22,392 nt of DNA from a virus. Both the position numbers and the translations under genes were made by a program. Shown piece after piece: positions 4,813 through 10,479 of this stretch. The stretch lies in the IMG/VR virus record IMGVR_UViG_3300027895_000010, positions 1-22,392 of that record; one strand, written 5' to 3'. How positions within the stretch are numbered: the first letter of the stretch is position 1; each line of letters begins with the position of its first letter. Below the pieces are notes generated by a model. The model was not told the DNA's origin. It saw only the letters and a program-made list of their open reading frames with translations, and searched no databases.

Positions 4813-5094
4813 ATGTCAAATCAAGAACAAAAAGCTTTTAATCTAAATCAATTACGTAAAGCATACGTTGAATTTATGCAAGTAGTAGCATCAATGCCTG
4901 GTGCGCCAATCCAAAAACAACAAGCATTTTATCGGTTTGATGAAGGTCATATGTGGATGCAAAATGCTGTATTAACTTATGTAGAGCCTGGAGCGCCAGT
5001 CAATGACGCTGCAAATGAAGCACAAGCGGTTGAAGTACAAGCAGAGCCAATAGAACAACAAGCAGAGCAGGCGCCGAGTGAACCATCCGCATAA
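4813..5094 (+). CDS. Helical-hairpin protein resembling the Acb2/Tad1 family
   Basis: This 93-aa protein has two predicted helices (about residues 10-30 and 36-58) joined by S-M-P-G-A-P-I-Q-K-Q. The second helix carries A-F-Y-R-F-D-E-G-H-M-W-M-Q-N-A-V. Acb2 (T4 Vs.4-like) and related phage proteins that trap CBASS or Thoeris cyclic nucleotides are of similar size. As I recall they carry a comparable K-L-E-E-A-x-x-W-A-x-x-A-I pattern after a Pro/Ser-rich turn. The resemblance is motif-level only. Residues 63-93 form an acidic Gln/Glu/Ala/Pro tail, probably disordered. AAAGGGA lies eight bases upstream. It may instead be a structural or unknown phage protein. Confidence 0.5.
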   Translation: MSNQEQKAFNLNQLRKAYVEFMQVVASMPGAPIQKQQAFYRFDEGHMWMQNAVLTYVEPGAPVNDAANEAQAVEVQAEPIEQQAEQAPSEPSA

Positions 5095-5110
5095 TTATAC
5101 AAAGCCAAAA

Positions 5111-5245
5111 ATGAATATAGCATTGGAAATTGCTTTCAAAAAGGCCGTGCAAGATGGCACGGCTCATGATAAGGAAGTAATCAGCAATGCTTTATTTGGG
5201 AAGAAGCTTGAAATTGCGGCGAAGAAACCTAAAGGCAAGAAATGA
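5111..5245 (+). CDS. Small basic protein, hypothetical
   Basis: This 44-aa protein, M-N-I-A-L-E-I-A-F-K-K-A, has an N-terminal amphipathic helix and a basic end (A-A-K-K-P-K-G-K-K). The stop overlaps the next start (ATGA at 5242-5245), which is the main support. The upstream ribosome-binding site is weak. It is another member of the run of short Lys-rich genes here. Confidence 0.45.
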   Translation: MNIALEIAFKKAVQDGTAHDKEVISNALFGKKLEIAAKKPKGKK

Positions 5246-5478
5246 AGGTCAAACGCTTGCATGAGATGTCAGAGCTCGAGCGCTCAATAATGCTGATGGT
5301 CTGGACGGATGTTCAATCATTACCGGCTTATGATACTTGGCGCAAGTATGAGCGCGGGTTTACATTTGAGGGCAAGAAATACCGATACAAATGCAAATAT
5401 AGAGTTGATGACGGTCATTTGCGTTTGATTGAAACCAAGATTGAACATGAACAGGTTATGATTGATTTAATGCATTAA
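5242..5478 (+). CDS. Hypothetical protein
   Basis: This 78-aa protein starts M-K-V-K-R-L-H-E-M. A helix (about residues 8-25) is followed by a basic aromatic stretch (G-F-T-F-E-G-K-K-Y-R-Y-K-C-K-Y-R) likely to be beta strands, and a closing helix. The start overlaps the previous stop by ATGA and the next gene begins one base after its stop. No family is recognised. A small single-domain fold is likely. Confidence 0.6.
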   Translation: MKVKRLHEMSELERSIMLMVWTDVQSLPAYDTWRKYERGFTFEGKKYRYKCKYRVDDGHLRLIETKIEHEQVMIDLMH

Positions 5479-5479
5479 T

Positions 5480-5887
5480 ATGATTTGTGTATTCTGTTTT
5501 TATAATATCTCAAGTGGACCGCAAGCAAGATTCGCATTTGATAAAGATTTCAAGCATTGCAATATTATTTGTTATGATGGTAGTTCATGGATTGCTACAG
5601 AATTTGATTTAACTGGCGTACTAAACAGAAGGATTCAGGTTTATTCTGGCCCTTCTCTTTTGCGTGGACTGAAATATATTCCAAGTTTAATTTCAATTGT
5701 AACCGTGATGGTTGAAGAGAAGAAAAAGGTGTGCTGGAAACCGTTTATGGTGCGTAGTTGTAATGAATTAGACCGCTATATATCAGGCGTTGACATTGGA
5801 TTTACATTTAATCCTAAACACCTATACAATAAGCTATTAAAACATGAAGGCAGCAACTATCAAATACTGCACCTTTGGAGAAGATAA
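5480..5887 (+). CDS. Possible permuted papain-like (NlpC/P60 or LRAT type) protein
   Basis: This 135-aa protein has a conserved-looking His in F-K-H-C-N-I-I-C-Y-D-G (His26), followed by S-S-W-I-A-T-E and, after a beta-rich middle, R-S-C-N-E-L-D-R-Y-I-S-G (Cys94). The order His then Cys, with the Cys at the start of a helix, is that of circularly permuted NlpC/P60 or LRAT-type enzymes. These cut peptides or transfer acyl groups. The end, T-F-N-P-K-H-L-Y-N-K-L, resembles a stretch I recall from podophage proteins near the portal. It could be a peptidoglycan or processing peptidase, or an inactive fold. The start lacks a good ribosome-binding site. Its TAA overlaps the next ATG. Confidence 0.5.
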   Translation: MICVFCFYNISSGPQARFAFDKDFKHCNIICYDGSSWIATEFDLTGVLNRRIQVYSGPSLLRGLKYIPSLISIVTVMVEEKKKVCWKPFMVRSCNELDRYISGVDIGFTFNPKHLYNKLLKHEGSNYQILHLWRR

Positions 5888-6066
5888 TGGGATTTTTCGG
5901 TGGTGGTGGCGATACTGGCGGTCAACAAAGCAAGAGTGATGAATTAATCGACCAGCAATTTAAACACAATCAAGCAGAACTAGAACAAAAGCGTAAGAAT
6001 CTATATCAAGAAAGACTTGATATCATCAAGGGCCAAGGCGGTCAAACATGGACGCCTAAGAGGTAA
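5887..6066 (+). CDS. Small Gly/Gln-rich coiled protein upstream of portal
   Basis: This 59-aa protein begins M-G-F-F-G-G-G-G and continues with a helical, charged Gln-rich stretch (about residues 18-45) likely to form a coiled coil. A TTG at 5875 would lengthen it by four codons. GGAG (5877-5880) and the TAATG overlap with the preceding gene favour ATG 5887. Short proteins of this form often sit immediately before podophage portal genes. The function is unknown, and a head-assembly accessory role is inferred from position. Confidence 0.6.
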   Translation: MGFFGGGGDTGGQQSKSDELIDQQFKHNQAELEQKRKNLYQERLDIIKGQGGQTWTPKR

Positions 6067-6068
6067 TT

Positions 6069-7658
6069 ATGCAACCACCCGAAAATTTTCATAAATTAAA
6101 CGATAGATTTCAAGAAGCCCGATATTATAAGGATAGATGGTTAGCCCTTTATAAAAATCTTTATTTTTATGTAATTCCAGATAGAGATGCGTTCAATATC
6201 AAGTTTAATTATACCGATACTGGTAAACCTGTTACGAATCAGATTTGGGATAATACGGCAATGATAGCGGCCTATCAACGCGCTAATGATTTGCACGGAT
6301 TATTAATGCCCAAAGATAGAGTATGGGGTAAATACGTACTTGACCCACATATGCACGATGAAGAGAATATACAGAAAGGTCAAATCGTACTGGATAAAGT
6401 AAATGAAAGGCTTATGTTCTATCTTAATGAATCTAACTTGGCTCGCGTGGTTGGTTCGAGTAACTTGGATCTTGTCGGTGGAACTGGGGTTATATGGGTG
6501 GAAAGCCCGAGTGACGAAGTACCCTTATACTTTCGTAGTATTCCCGCTGTGGCTCTCTATATTGAGTATTGCAATGATGATTTAATACGTAATTGTTGGT
6601 ACGTTGCAAAGATGACGGGTCGCGCAGTCCTTGATACTTTCCCGGATTATCACGGAAATCAATTTAATAATTTGCGTGACAATCCTAACGACACTTACTC
6701 TGTCAACTATGGGCAGGTCGAGGTGGGACAAAATGAGTATTATATTTACGCTGTACTTGATGACGACCCATTTACAGTTTTGTGGGATAGGTATAGCAGT
6801 TACAGACAGATTATTGTTTATCGAGACCGTGTAAGACCAGGTGAAGCAGAAGGCCGCGGCGTAGGTATTGATATGCTGCCCACCATCCAAGATTTAAATC
6901 GTATTGTTGAGTATTCAAGAAAGAATATGGCATTCAAAGCGAATCCGCCTATGTTCTATGATGCGGGGAGTTATTTTAACCCGTATTCGATTCGGCAATG
7001 GGCAGGAGCTATGATTGCACGTCAACCGAATGGGCGCAATCCATTGGAGGCATTGCAAATGCCCGAATATCCAGATGTCTTTCAGATGACCCTGCATATG
7101 CAAGAAACGATTCAAAAAGCATTTATGGTTGATCCATTAGGTGAAATTCAGACGCCAGTTAAATCTGCGACTGAAATATCTATTAGAGAGAATAGAGCGC
7201 AAAGAACAGCAAGCACAGACATATCAAGATTGATAAATGAGCTGCCCAGGCAAATTTTTGAAGTATCGGCGAAAATTTTAAATGAGCGTGGATTGTTATT
7301 GAAGCCAAAAGAAGTAATACCTGGATTTGAACCATCCAAATTAAAATTTGCTTTTCAATCGCCATTATATGACCTACAAAACCAATCGGATTTAAACCAC
7401 CTTATTACATCTATGCAGATTAAACAACAATTCTTTGGTCAGGCAGCACCTATGATTAGTACAGATATATTTGAGGTGAACCGTTTTATTATGGAGAAAC
7501 TCAATTTACCTGCCAAGTTATCCGTATCTGATGACAAGCTCAAAGCAACACTTGCAGCAGGTGCGCAACAACAACAGCAACAACAGATTACAGGCTCACA
7601 ACCTAGTACTGCGGCAGCTCCTGTATCATTCCCGGCAGATAAAGGTGTAACAATATGA
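6069..7658 (+). CDS. Portal protein (head-to-tail connector, T7 gp8-like)
   Basis: This 529-aa protein fits the T7-type head-tail connector family in length and pattern. It has an N-terminal helical region with R-F-Q-E-A-R-Y-Y-K-D-R-W and N-Q-I-W-D-N-T-A, a long mixed middle, and V-D-P-L-G-E-I-Q-T-P-V-K-S-A-T-E-I near residue 355-371. The C-terminus has a run of seven Gln (500-506) before a Ser/Pro/Ala tail. Twelve subunits would form the vertex ring through which DNA is packaged and ejected and to which tail tubular A binds. AGAGGT precedes the ATG by five bases. The stop overlaps the next ATG. Confidence 0.93.
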   Translation: MQPPENFHKLNDRFQEARYYKDRWLALYKNLYFYVIPDRDAFNIKFNYTDTGKPVTNQIWDNTAMIAAYQRANDLHGLLMPKDRVWGKYVLDPHMHDEENIQKGQIVLDKVNERLMFYLNESNLARVVGSSNLDLVGGTGVIWVESPSDEVPLYFRSIPAVALYIEYCNDDLIRNCWYVAKMTGRAVLDTFPDYHGNQFNNLRDNPNDTYSVNYGQVEVGQNEYYIYAVLDDDPFTVLWDRYSSYRQIIVYRDRVRPGEAEGRGVGIDMLPTIQDLNRIVEYSRKNMAFKANPPMFYDAGSYFNPYSIRQWAGAMIARQPNGRNPLEALQMPEYPDVFQMTLHMQETIQKAFMVDPLGEIQTPVKSATEISIRENRAQRTASTDISRLINELPRQIFEVSAKILNERGLLLKPKEVIPGFEPSKLKFAFQSPLYDLQNQSDLNHLITSMQIKQQFFGQAAPMISTDIFEVNRFIMEKLNLPAKLSVSDDKLKATLAAGAQQQQQQQITGSQPSTAAAPVSFPADKGVTI

Positions 7659-7942
7659 TTGAAGAGTTATTAGACTCAAGACAAATATCACCAAAAGAGT
7701 TTAAACTTTACAAATTATTCACGAGTGAATTGGGTGGTGAGTGTTTAAAGACAATGATTGATGAGTTATTTTGGGAAGAACCACAAGAGGAATATTTTAC
7801 TGAAGCACATTTTGCTTTTTATGATGGGCGAAGGTCTATAATAAGAGGTATTAAGTCAGTAGTAGATAAAGTACAAACATTAATTAATAAACAATTAACT
7901 CCAGAGGATCCGAATGTCAGACCAACTATCGCAGAATTCTGA
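7655..7942 (+). CDS. Bbp19-like phage protein
   Basis: This 95-aa protein starts with ATG overlapping the portal stop (ATGA). The pattern is F-K-L-Y-K-L-F-T-S-E-L-G-G-E-C-L, then acidic residues and F-A-F-Y-D-G-R-R-S-I-I-R-G-I at about 53-66. It fits the Bbp19-type family of small proteins found between portal and scaffold in many podophages, where 'F...GR..I..I' is the core. The function is unknown. Location suggests head assembly. AAAGGTG inside the portal gene serves as ribosome-binding site. Its end overlaps the scaffold start by 29 bases. Confidence 0.65.
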   Translation: MIEELLDSRQISPKEFKLYKLFTSELGGECLKTMIDELFWEEPQEEYFTEAHFAFYDGRRSIIRGIKSVVDKVQTLINKQLTPEDPNVRPTIAEF

Positions 7943-8558
7943 GCCACCAAAGCTTTATGCAGGTAAATTTAAATCAATTGAGGAGCTTGAAGCAGGCTAT
8001 AATAATGCCGCTAAAGTCTACCAAGAAAACGAGGATTTAAAAAACAAGTATTCTGAGGTTACAAAGGTTCCTGATGATTATCAGGTGCCTAGTGATGTTG
8101 CATTACATGACAATGATATTGCGCAATTAAAGATTTCAGCTAAAGAAAGTGGATTGACCCAAGAGCAATTTGAGAGATTAGCACAAAGACAGAACAATCA
8201 TGTGAAGTCGCAGGTAGAAGCATTCGAGGCAGCCAAGAAAGAGGTGGGGGCAGATAATTTAAATCTGTTACAAGACTTTCTAAACAAAACTTATCCCGAT
8301 AAGATTGCAGATAAAATGTTAAAAGAGGCAATTAAGGATAAGGATTTGCGCGGCCAATTGCTTGAACAACGTAGTAAGATGTTAAACTCTTCAGTTCCTG
8401 GCAGTGGTAAAGTTTCTATTGGAAGTTACAATGATGTTACGCATGATGATGTACACAAGGCACGTGATTTAATGATGAAGTCACGTGGTAAGGCGAGAGT
8501 TGAAGCGCAGAAACGTTATGTTGCATTAAGTTCTCAGTTAGCGCATCGAGGGCAATGA
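7914..8558 (+). CDS. Capsid assembly scaffolding protein
   Basis: This 214-aa acidic then basic helical protein lies between portal and capsid genes, the standard place for scaffold in T7-type phages. The N-terminal Y-A-G-K-F-K-S-I-E-E-L-E-A-G-Y is a recurrent scaffold signature in this group. It is followed by a predicted coiled region (about 30-130, with V-P-D-D-Y-Q-V-P). The C-terminal helices carry basic residues (K-S-R-G-K-A-R-V-E-A-Q-K-R, about 189-201), which in scaffolds contact the capsid protein. It would guide procapsid assembly and then leave. AGAGGA lies six bases upstream of the ATG. Confidence 0.85.
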   Translation: MSDQLSQNSEPPKLYAGKFKSIEELEAGYNNAAKVYQENEDLKNKYSEVTKVPDDYQVPSDVALHDNDIAQLKISAKESGLTQEQFERLAQRQNNHVKSQVEAFEAAKKEVGADNLNLLQDFLNKTYPDKIADKMLKEAIKDKDLRGQLLEQRSKMLNSSVPGSGKVSIGSYNDVTHDDVHKARDLMMKSRGKARVEAQKRYVALSSQLAHRGQ

Positions 8559-8650
8559 TGAGTTTATTAGAAATTATTACAAGTGTTGGAATTGGGTTGT
8601 TGATAGGTTTTTTTGTGATATGGATTGATTTGCGTAAGTGGAAAAAATGA
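8558..8650 (+). CDS. 30-residue single-span membrane peptide
   Basis: This short protein starts M-S-L-L-E-I-I-T and has one hydrophobic segment (about residues 5-24, with G-I-G-L-L-I-G-F-F-V-I-W). It ends in a basic tail (D-L-R-K-W-K-K), so it should insert with the C-terminus inside. GAGGG (8548-8552) is five bases from ATG 8558. An adjacent in-frame ATG at 8555 is too close to it. Its TGA overlaps the next start. It could be a holin or holin-like pinhole peptide for the endolysin, or another membrane micropeptide. The reading frame is short, but context and ribosome-binding site are good. Confidence 0.5.
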   Translation: MSLLEIITSVGIGLLIGFFVIWIDLRKWKK

Positions 8651-8838
8651 TGATAGAAATAGTCAAGGCATTGTCATTAAAAGGACCTTATCAAGAAATA
8701 GAGCTAAGTATGGGTGAATATCTGGCTTTACTTGATGAATTATATAAGGCTGATGAGTTTTTACAAAAGAAATATGACCATGCTGGTGCTGTGCCACGAA
8801 TCTATAGTTTATTTGGTGTGAAAATCATAATTAAGTAG
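8647..8838 (+). CDS. Hypothetical small protein
   Basis: This 63-aa protein starts M-M-I-E-I-V-K-A. A GTG at 8638 would add three codons, but the ATGA overlap with the previous stop supports ATG 8647 (or 8650). The middle is a helix (M-G-E-Y-L-A-L-L-D-E-L-Y-K-A-D-E-F) and the end is short strands (I-Y-S-L-F-G-V-K-I-I-I-K). No family is recognised. It is the second of four small genes inserted between scaffold and capsid. Confidence 0.55.
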   Translation: MMIEIVKALSLKGPYQEIELSMGEYLALLDELYKADEFLQKKYDHAGAVPRIYSLFGVKIIIK

Positions 8839-8844
8839 GCAATC

Positions 8845-9078
8845 ATGATGGATAATATTATTAGAGAGATAAAATATAAACTGCGTAATATGTACGTGGG
8901 TTATCGATTTGATGTTATCTATTCAGTTGCTAACACAACATTTACTGTAACGGCATTTCATAAGTTAGATACATTGGGCAGCATAAGTTTTATATCTACG
9001 ACACCAACTAATGAATTTTGGGAGTCGGTGCAAGCGTGGATGGTTCCATTGATTAAGACGGTAATACGTCAAAGCTAA
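8845..9078 (+). CDS. Hypothetical small protein
   Basis: This 77-aa protein starts M-M-D-N-I-I-R-E-I-K and appears as an N-terminal helix, a beta-rich centre (R-F-D-V-I-Y-S-V-A-N-T-T-F-T-V-T-A-F) and a C-terminal helix with two Trp. The start at 8845 or the neighbouring ATG at 8848 cannot be separated. The ribosome-binding site is weak. No known domain is seen. Confidence 0.55.
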   Translation: MMDNIIREIKYKLRNMYVGYRFDVIYSVANTTFTVTAFHKLDTLGSISFISTTPTNEFWESVQAWMVPLIKTVIRQS

Positions 9079-9101
9079 CCCGATGCGTTATGAGGTGGTG
9101 C

Positions 9102-9130
9102 GCCAGGCACTACGAAACGGGAAGCCTGGC
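9102..9130 (+). promoter_or_regulatory. mRNA hairpin upstream of the zinc-ribbon gene
   Basis: GCCAGGC (9102-9108) and GCCTGGC (9124-9130) form a perfect 7-bp GC-rich stem with a 15-base loop. A U-poor tail follows, so it is not a normal terminator. It lies in the leader between two genes if the zinc-ribbon protein starts at 9155, and could affect its translation or mRNA processing. Confidence 0.4.
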
Positions 9131-9154
9131 ATATTTCAAATTCAGGAATTAAGA

Positions 9155-9433
9155 ATGAGCTATGAATGCAATTTAAGATTTAAATGTGATTTTTGTTATG
9201 AAAAAGTTTCCGAAGATTCCTGTAATCAGTTATGCGAGAAATGTATAGAAGTATGGATGTCAATTGAAAGATTACAAGAGGCGATGACAAGAACAGCTTC
9301 TCGTGAATGGGAAACTGTCGAGCTTGAAACGGTTAGAAATGTTTTATTTTCTATCTGTGATGATTTGGGTAATATTCCTTTCTGGGAAAATCTTATAGAG
9401 ACTCATTTGACAAATCAAAAGATTAAATCATAA
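9155..9433 (+). CDS. Zinc-ribbon protein
   Basis: This 92-aa protein starts M-S-Y-E-C. It carries C-D-F-C (about residues 11-14) and C-E-K-C (about 26-29) with other Cys between and before them, a pattern expected to bind one Zn in a ribbon. The remainder is helical and acidic (about 35-85). I chose ATG 9155 because AGGAA lies six bases upstream. An ATG at 9083 lacks a ribosome-binding site and would put the hairpin at 9102-9130 inside the coding region. It may bind nucleic acid or a host transcription factor. It is placed between scaffold and capsid genes. The role is unknown. Confidence 0.65.
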   Translation: MSYECNLRFKCDFCYEKVSEDSCNQLCEKCIEVWMSIERLQEAMTRTASREWETVELETVRNVLFSICDDLGNIPFWENLIETHLTNQKIKS

Positions 9434-9447
9434 AATACAACTATCTT

Positions 9448-9521
9448 ATTACGAAAGCCCGTAAGGCAACCTTTTGTAATTTGGTCACACATAATATTGG
9501 CCGGTAATTCCGCAACCCAAT
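9448..9521 (+). promoter_or_regulatory. Structured 5' leader of the capsid transcript
   Basis: The 149-base gap before the capsid gene contains two hairpins. In the first, ATTACGAAAG (9448-9457) pairs with CTTTTGTAAT (9471-9480) over ten positions including one G-U. In the second, ATTGG (9496-9500) pairs with CCAAT (9517-9521), with an inner CGG/CCG (9502-9504, 9510-9512). No U-run follows either. Possible roles are RNase processing or mRNA stabilisation of the highly expressed capsid message. Confidence 0.4.
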
Positions 9522-9536
9522 AGTTATTGATAGGCA

Positions 9537-9554
9537 CACGTGTAATTACGTGTA
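9537..9554 (+). repeat. Short direct repeat ACGTGTA before the capsid gene
   Basis: ACGTGTA occurs at 9538-9544 and again at 9548-9554, ten bases apart and therefore on the same helical face. The first copy sits in the palindrome ACACGTGT. A loosely placed TTGATA (9527-9532) precedes it. This could be part of a phage promoter or regulator site, but there is no matching copy elsewhere that I found. Confidence 0.25.
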
Positions 9555-9582
9555 TTTGTTTATACGATTGAGGTACGCAAAC

Positions 9583-10467
9583 ATGGCTGATCAAATAGAT
9601 TTAGCAACGGCGTCACAGCTATTCGACACCGAGGTAACAATACGTTACCAAAATAGCCAATACCTGGCTGACACAATCGAAGAAAGACACGGAACAACTG
9701 GCGAAGCTACCAACGTTCCTGTATCTGATATCATTGAAATGCAAAACCAAACATACGCACCTGTTGATATTCCAGTAACACCTGTGGACTCAACAAACGT
9801 TATGATTGTTCCTTATAACTATGCACTCAAAACTGTTATCGGCGGTGGTGAAAAGACTCTTTTTGCTTACGATAAGATTGTTGACCATGCAAAGCTACAT
9901 GCGCTAGCTGCTGCTCGTATGGTGGATTACATTAAGATTAACGCTCTTTATACTTCAGTTGGCTTTAACACTATATTCACAGTTGAATATAACGTTGGCG
10001 TTAACACAGGTATGAACGAGGGTAAGATGGCCGAGGCGCTTTCGTACTTGGAAAACCAAGGCGTTAACGTAATGGAACATTCATGTTCTTTGTGGCTGCC
10101 AGCAATTACCAAACAATCTATGTTAAATGACGATCGCGTTGTTAACATATTTTATAACGATGTTCGCCCATTAGTTGACAACAGATTGTCATCTTATTTA
10201 GGTGTAGACATCCGAACATTAGGTGCAAACGGTATCAATACGATTCCTTTTACTTCTTCTGCTGGCACAGATACATATTTAACGCCATTAGTTCATATGG
10301 ATTCTATGGTACAAATATTTAACCGTGACGTTTCAACAAGTATTACTTGGGTTCCACAAAATGATAGATGGGAATTGTTAACAGTTCTTACATCAGGTGC
10401 CAACGTAATTCAGTATAACGGTATTGCGTTGATTGAAACTCAAAACCCATACGTTGCTAACGCATAA
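9583..10467 (+). CDS. Major capsid protein
   Basis: This 294-aa protein, M-A-D-Q-I-D-L-A, has the usual length and layout of the HK97-fold coat protein of T7-type and related podophages. A polar N-arm with R-Y-Q-N-S-Q-Y-L-A-D-T-I is followed by P-V-S-D-I (about residues 46-50), a long helix-rich centre (D-H-A-K-L-H-A-L-A-A-A-R-M-V-D-Y, about 100-115) and a beta-rich C-terminal part. It lies after the scaffold as expected, and hundreds of copies would form the shell. A GTG at 9550 extends the frame by 11 residues, but GAGGT (9570-9574) eight bases before ATG 9583 fixes the start. The strong leader fits high expression. Confidence 0.9.
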   Translation: MADQIDLATASQLFDTEVTIRYQNSQYLADTIEERHGTTGEATNVPVSDIIEMQNQTYAPVDIPVTPVDSTNVMIVPYNYALKTVIGGGEKTLFAYDKIVDHAKLHALAAARMVDYIKINALYTSVGFNTIFTVEYNVGVNTGMNEGKMAEALSYLENQGVNVMEHSCSLWLPAITKQSMLNDDRVVNIFYNDVRPLVDNRLSSYLGVDIRTLGANGINTIPFTSSAGTDTYLTPLVHMDSMVQIFNRDVSTSITWVPQNDRWELLTVLTSGANVIQYNGIALIETQNPYVANA

Positions 10468-10479
10468 GGAGCTAAAATC

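Noticed and set aside
6403-7365. Several ORFs of 60-102 aa inside the portal gene on both strands
   Set aside because: The portal frame is continuous and family-typical. The alternative frames have no start signals.
7566-7586. CAA/CAG run encoding seven Gln in the portal C-terminus
   Set aside because: Low-complexity tails are common at portal C-termini. There is no sign of a regulatory or slippage role in the surrounding frame.
9083-9154. Upstream ATG extension of the zinc-ribbon gene
   Set aside because: There is no ribosome-binding site at 9083, a GC hairpin lies in the stretch, and AGGAA precedes ATG 9155.
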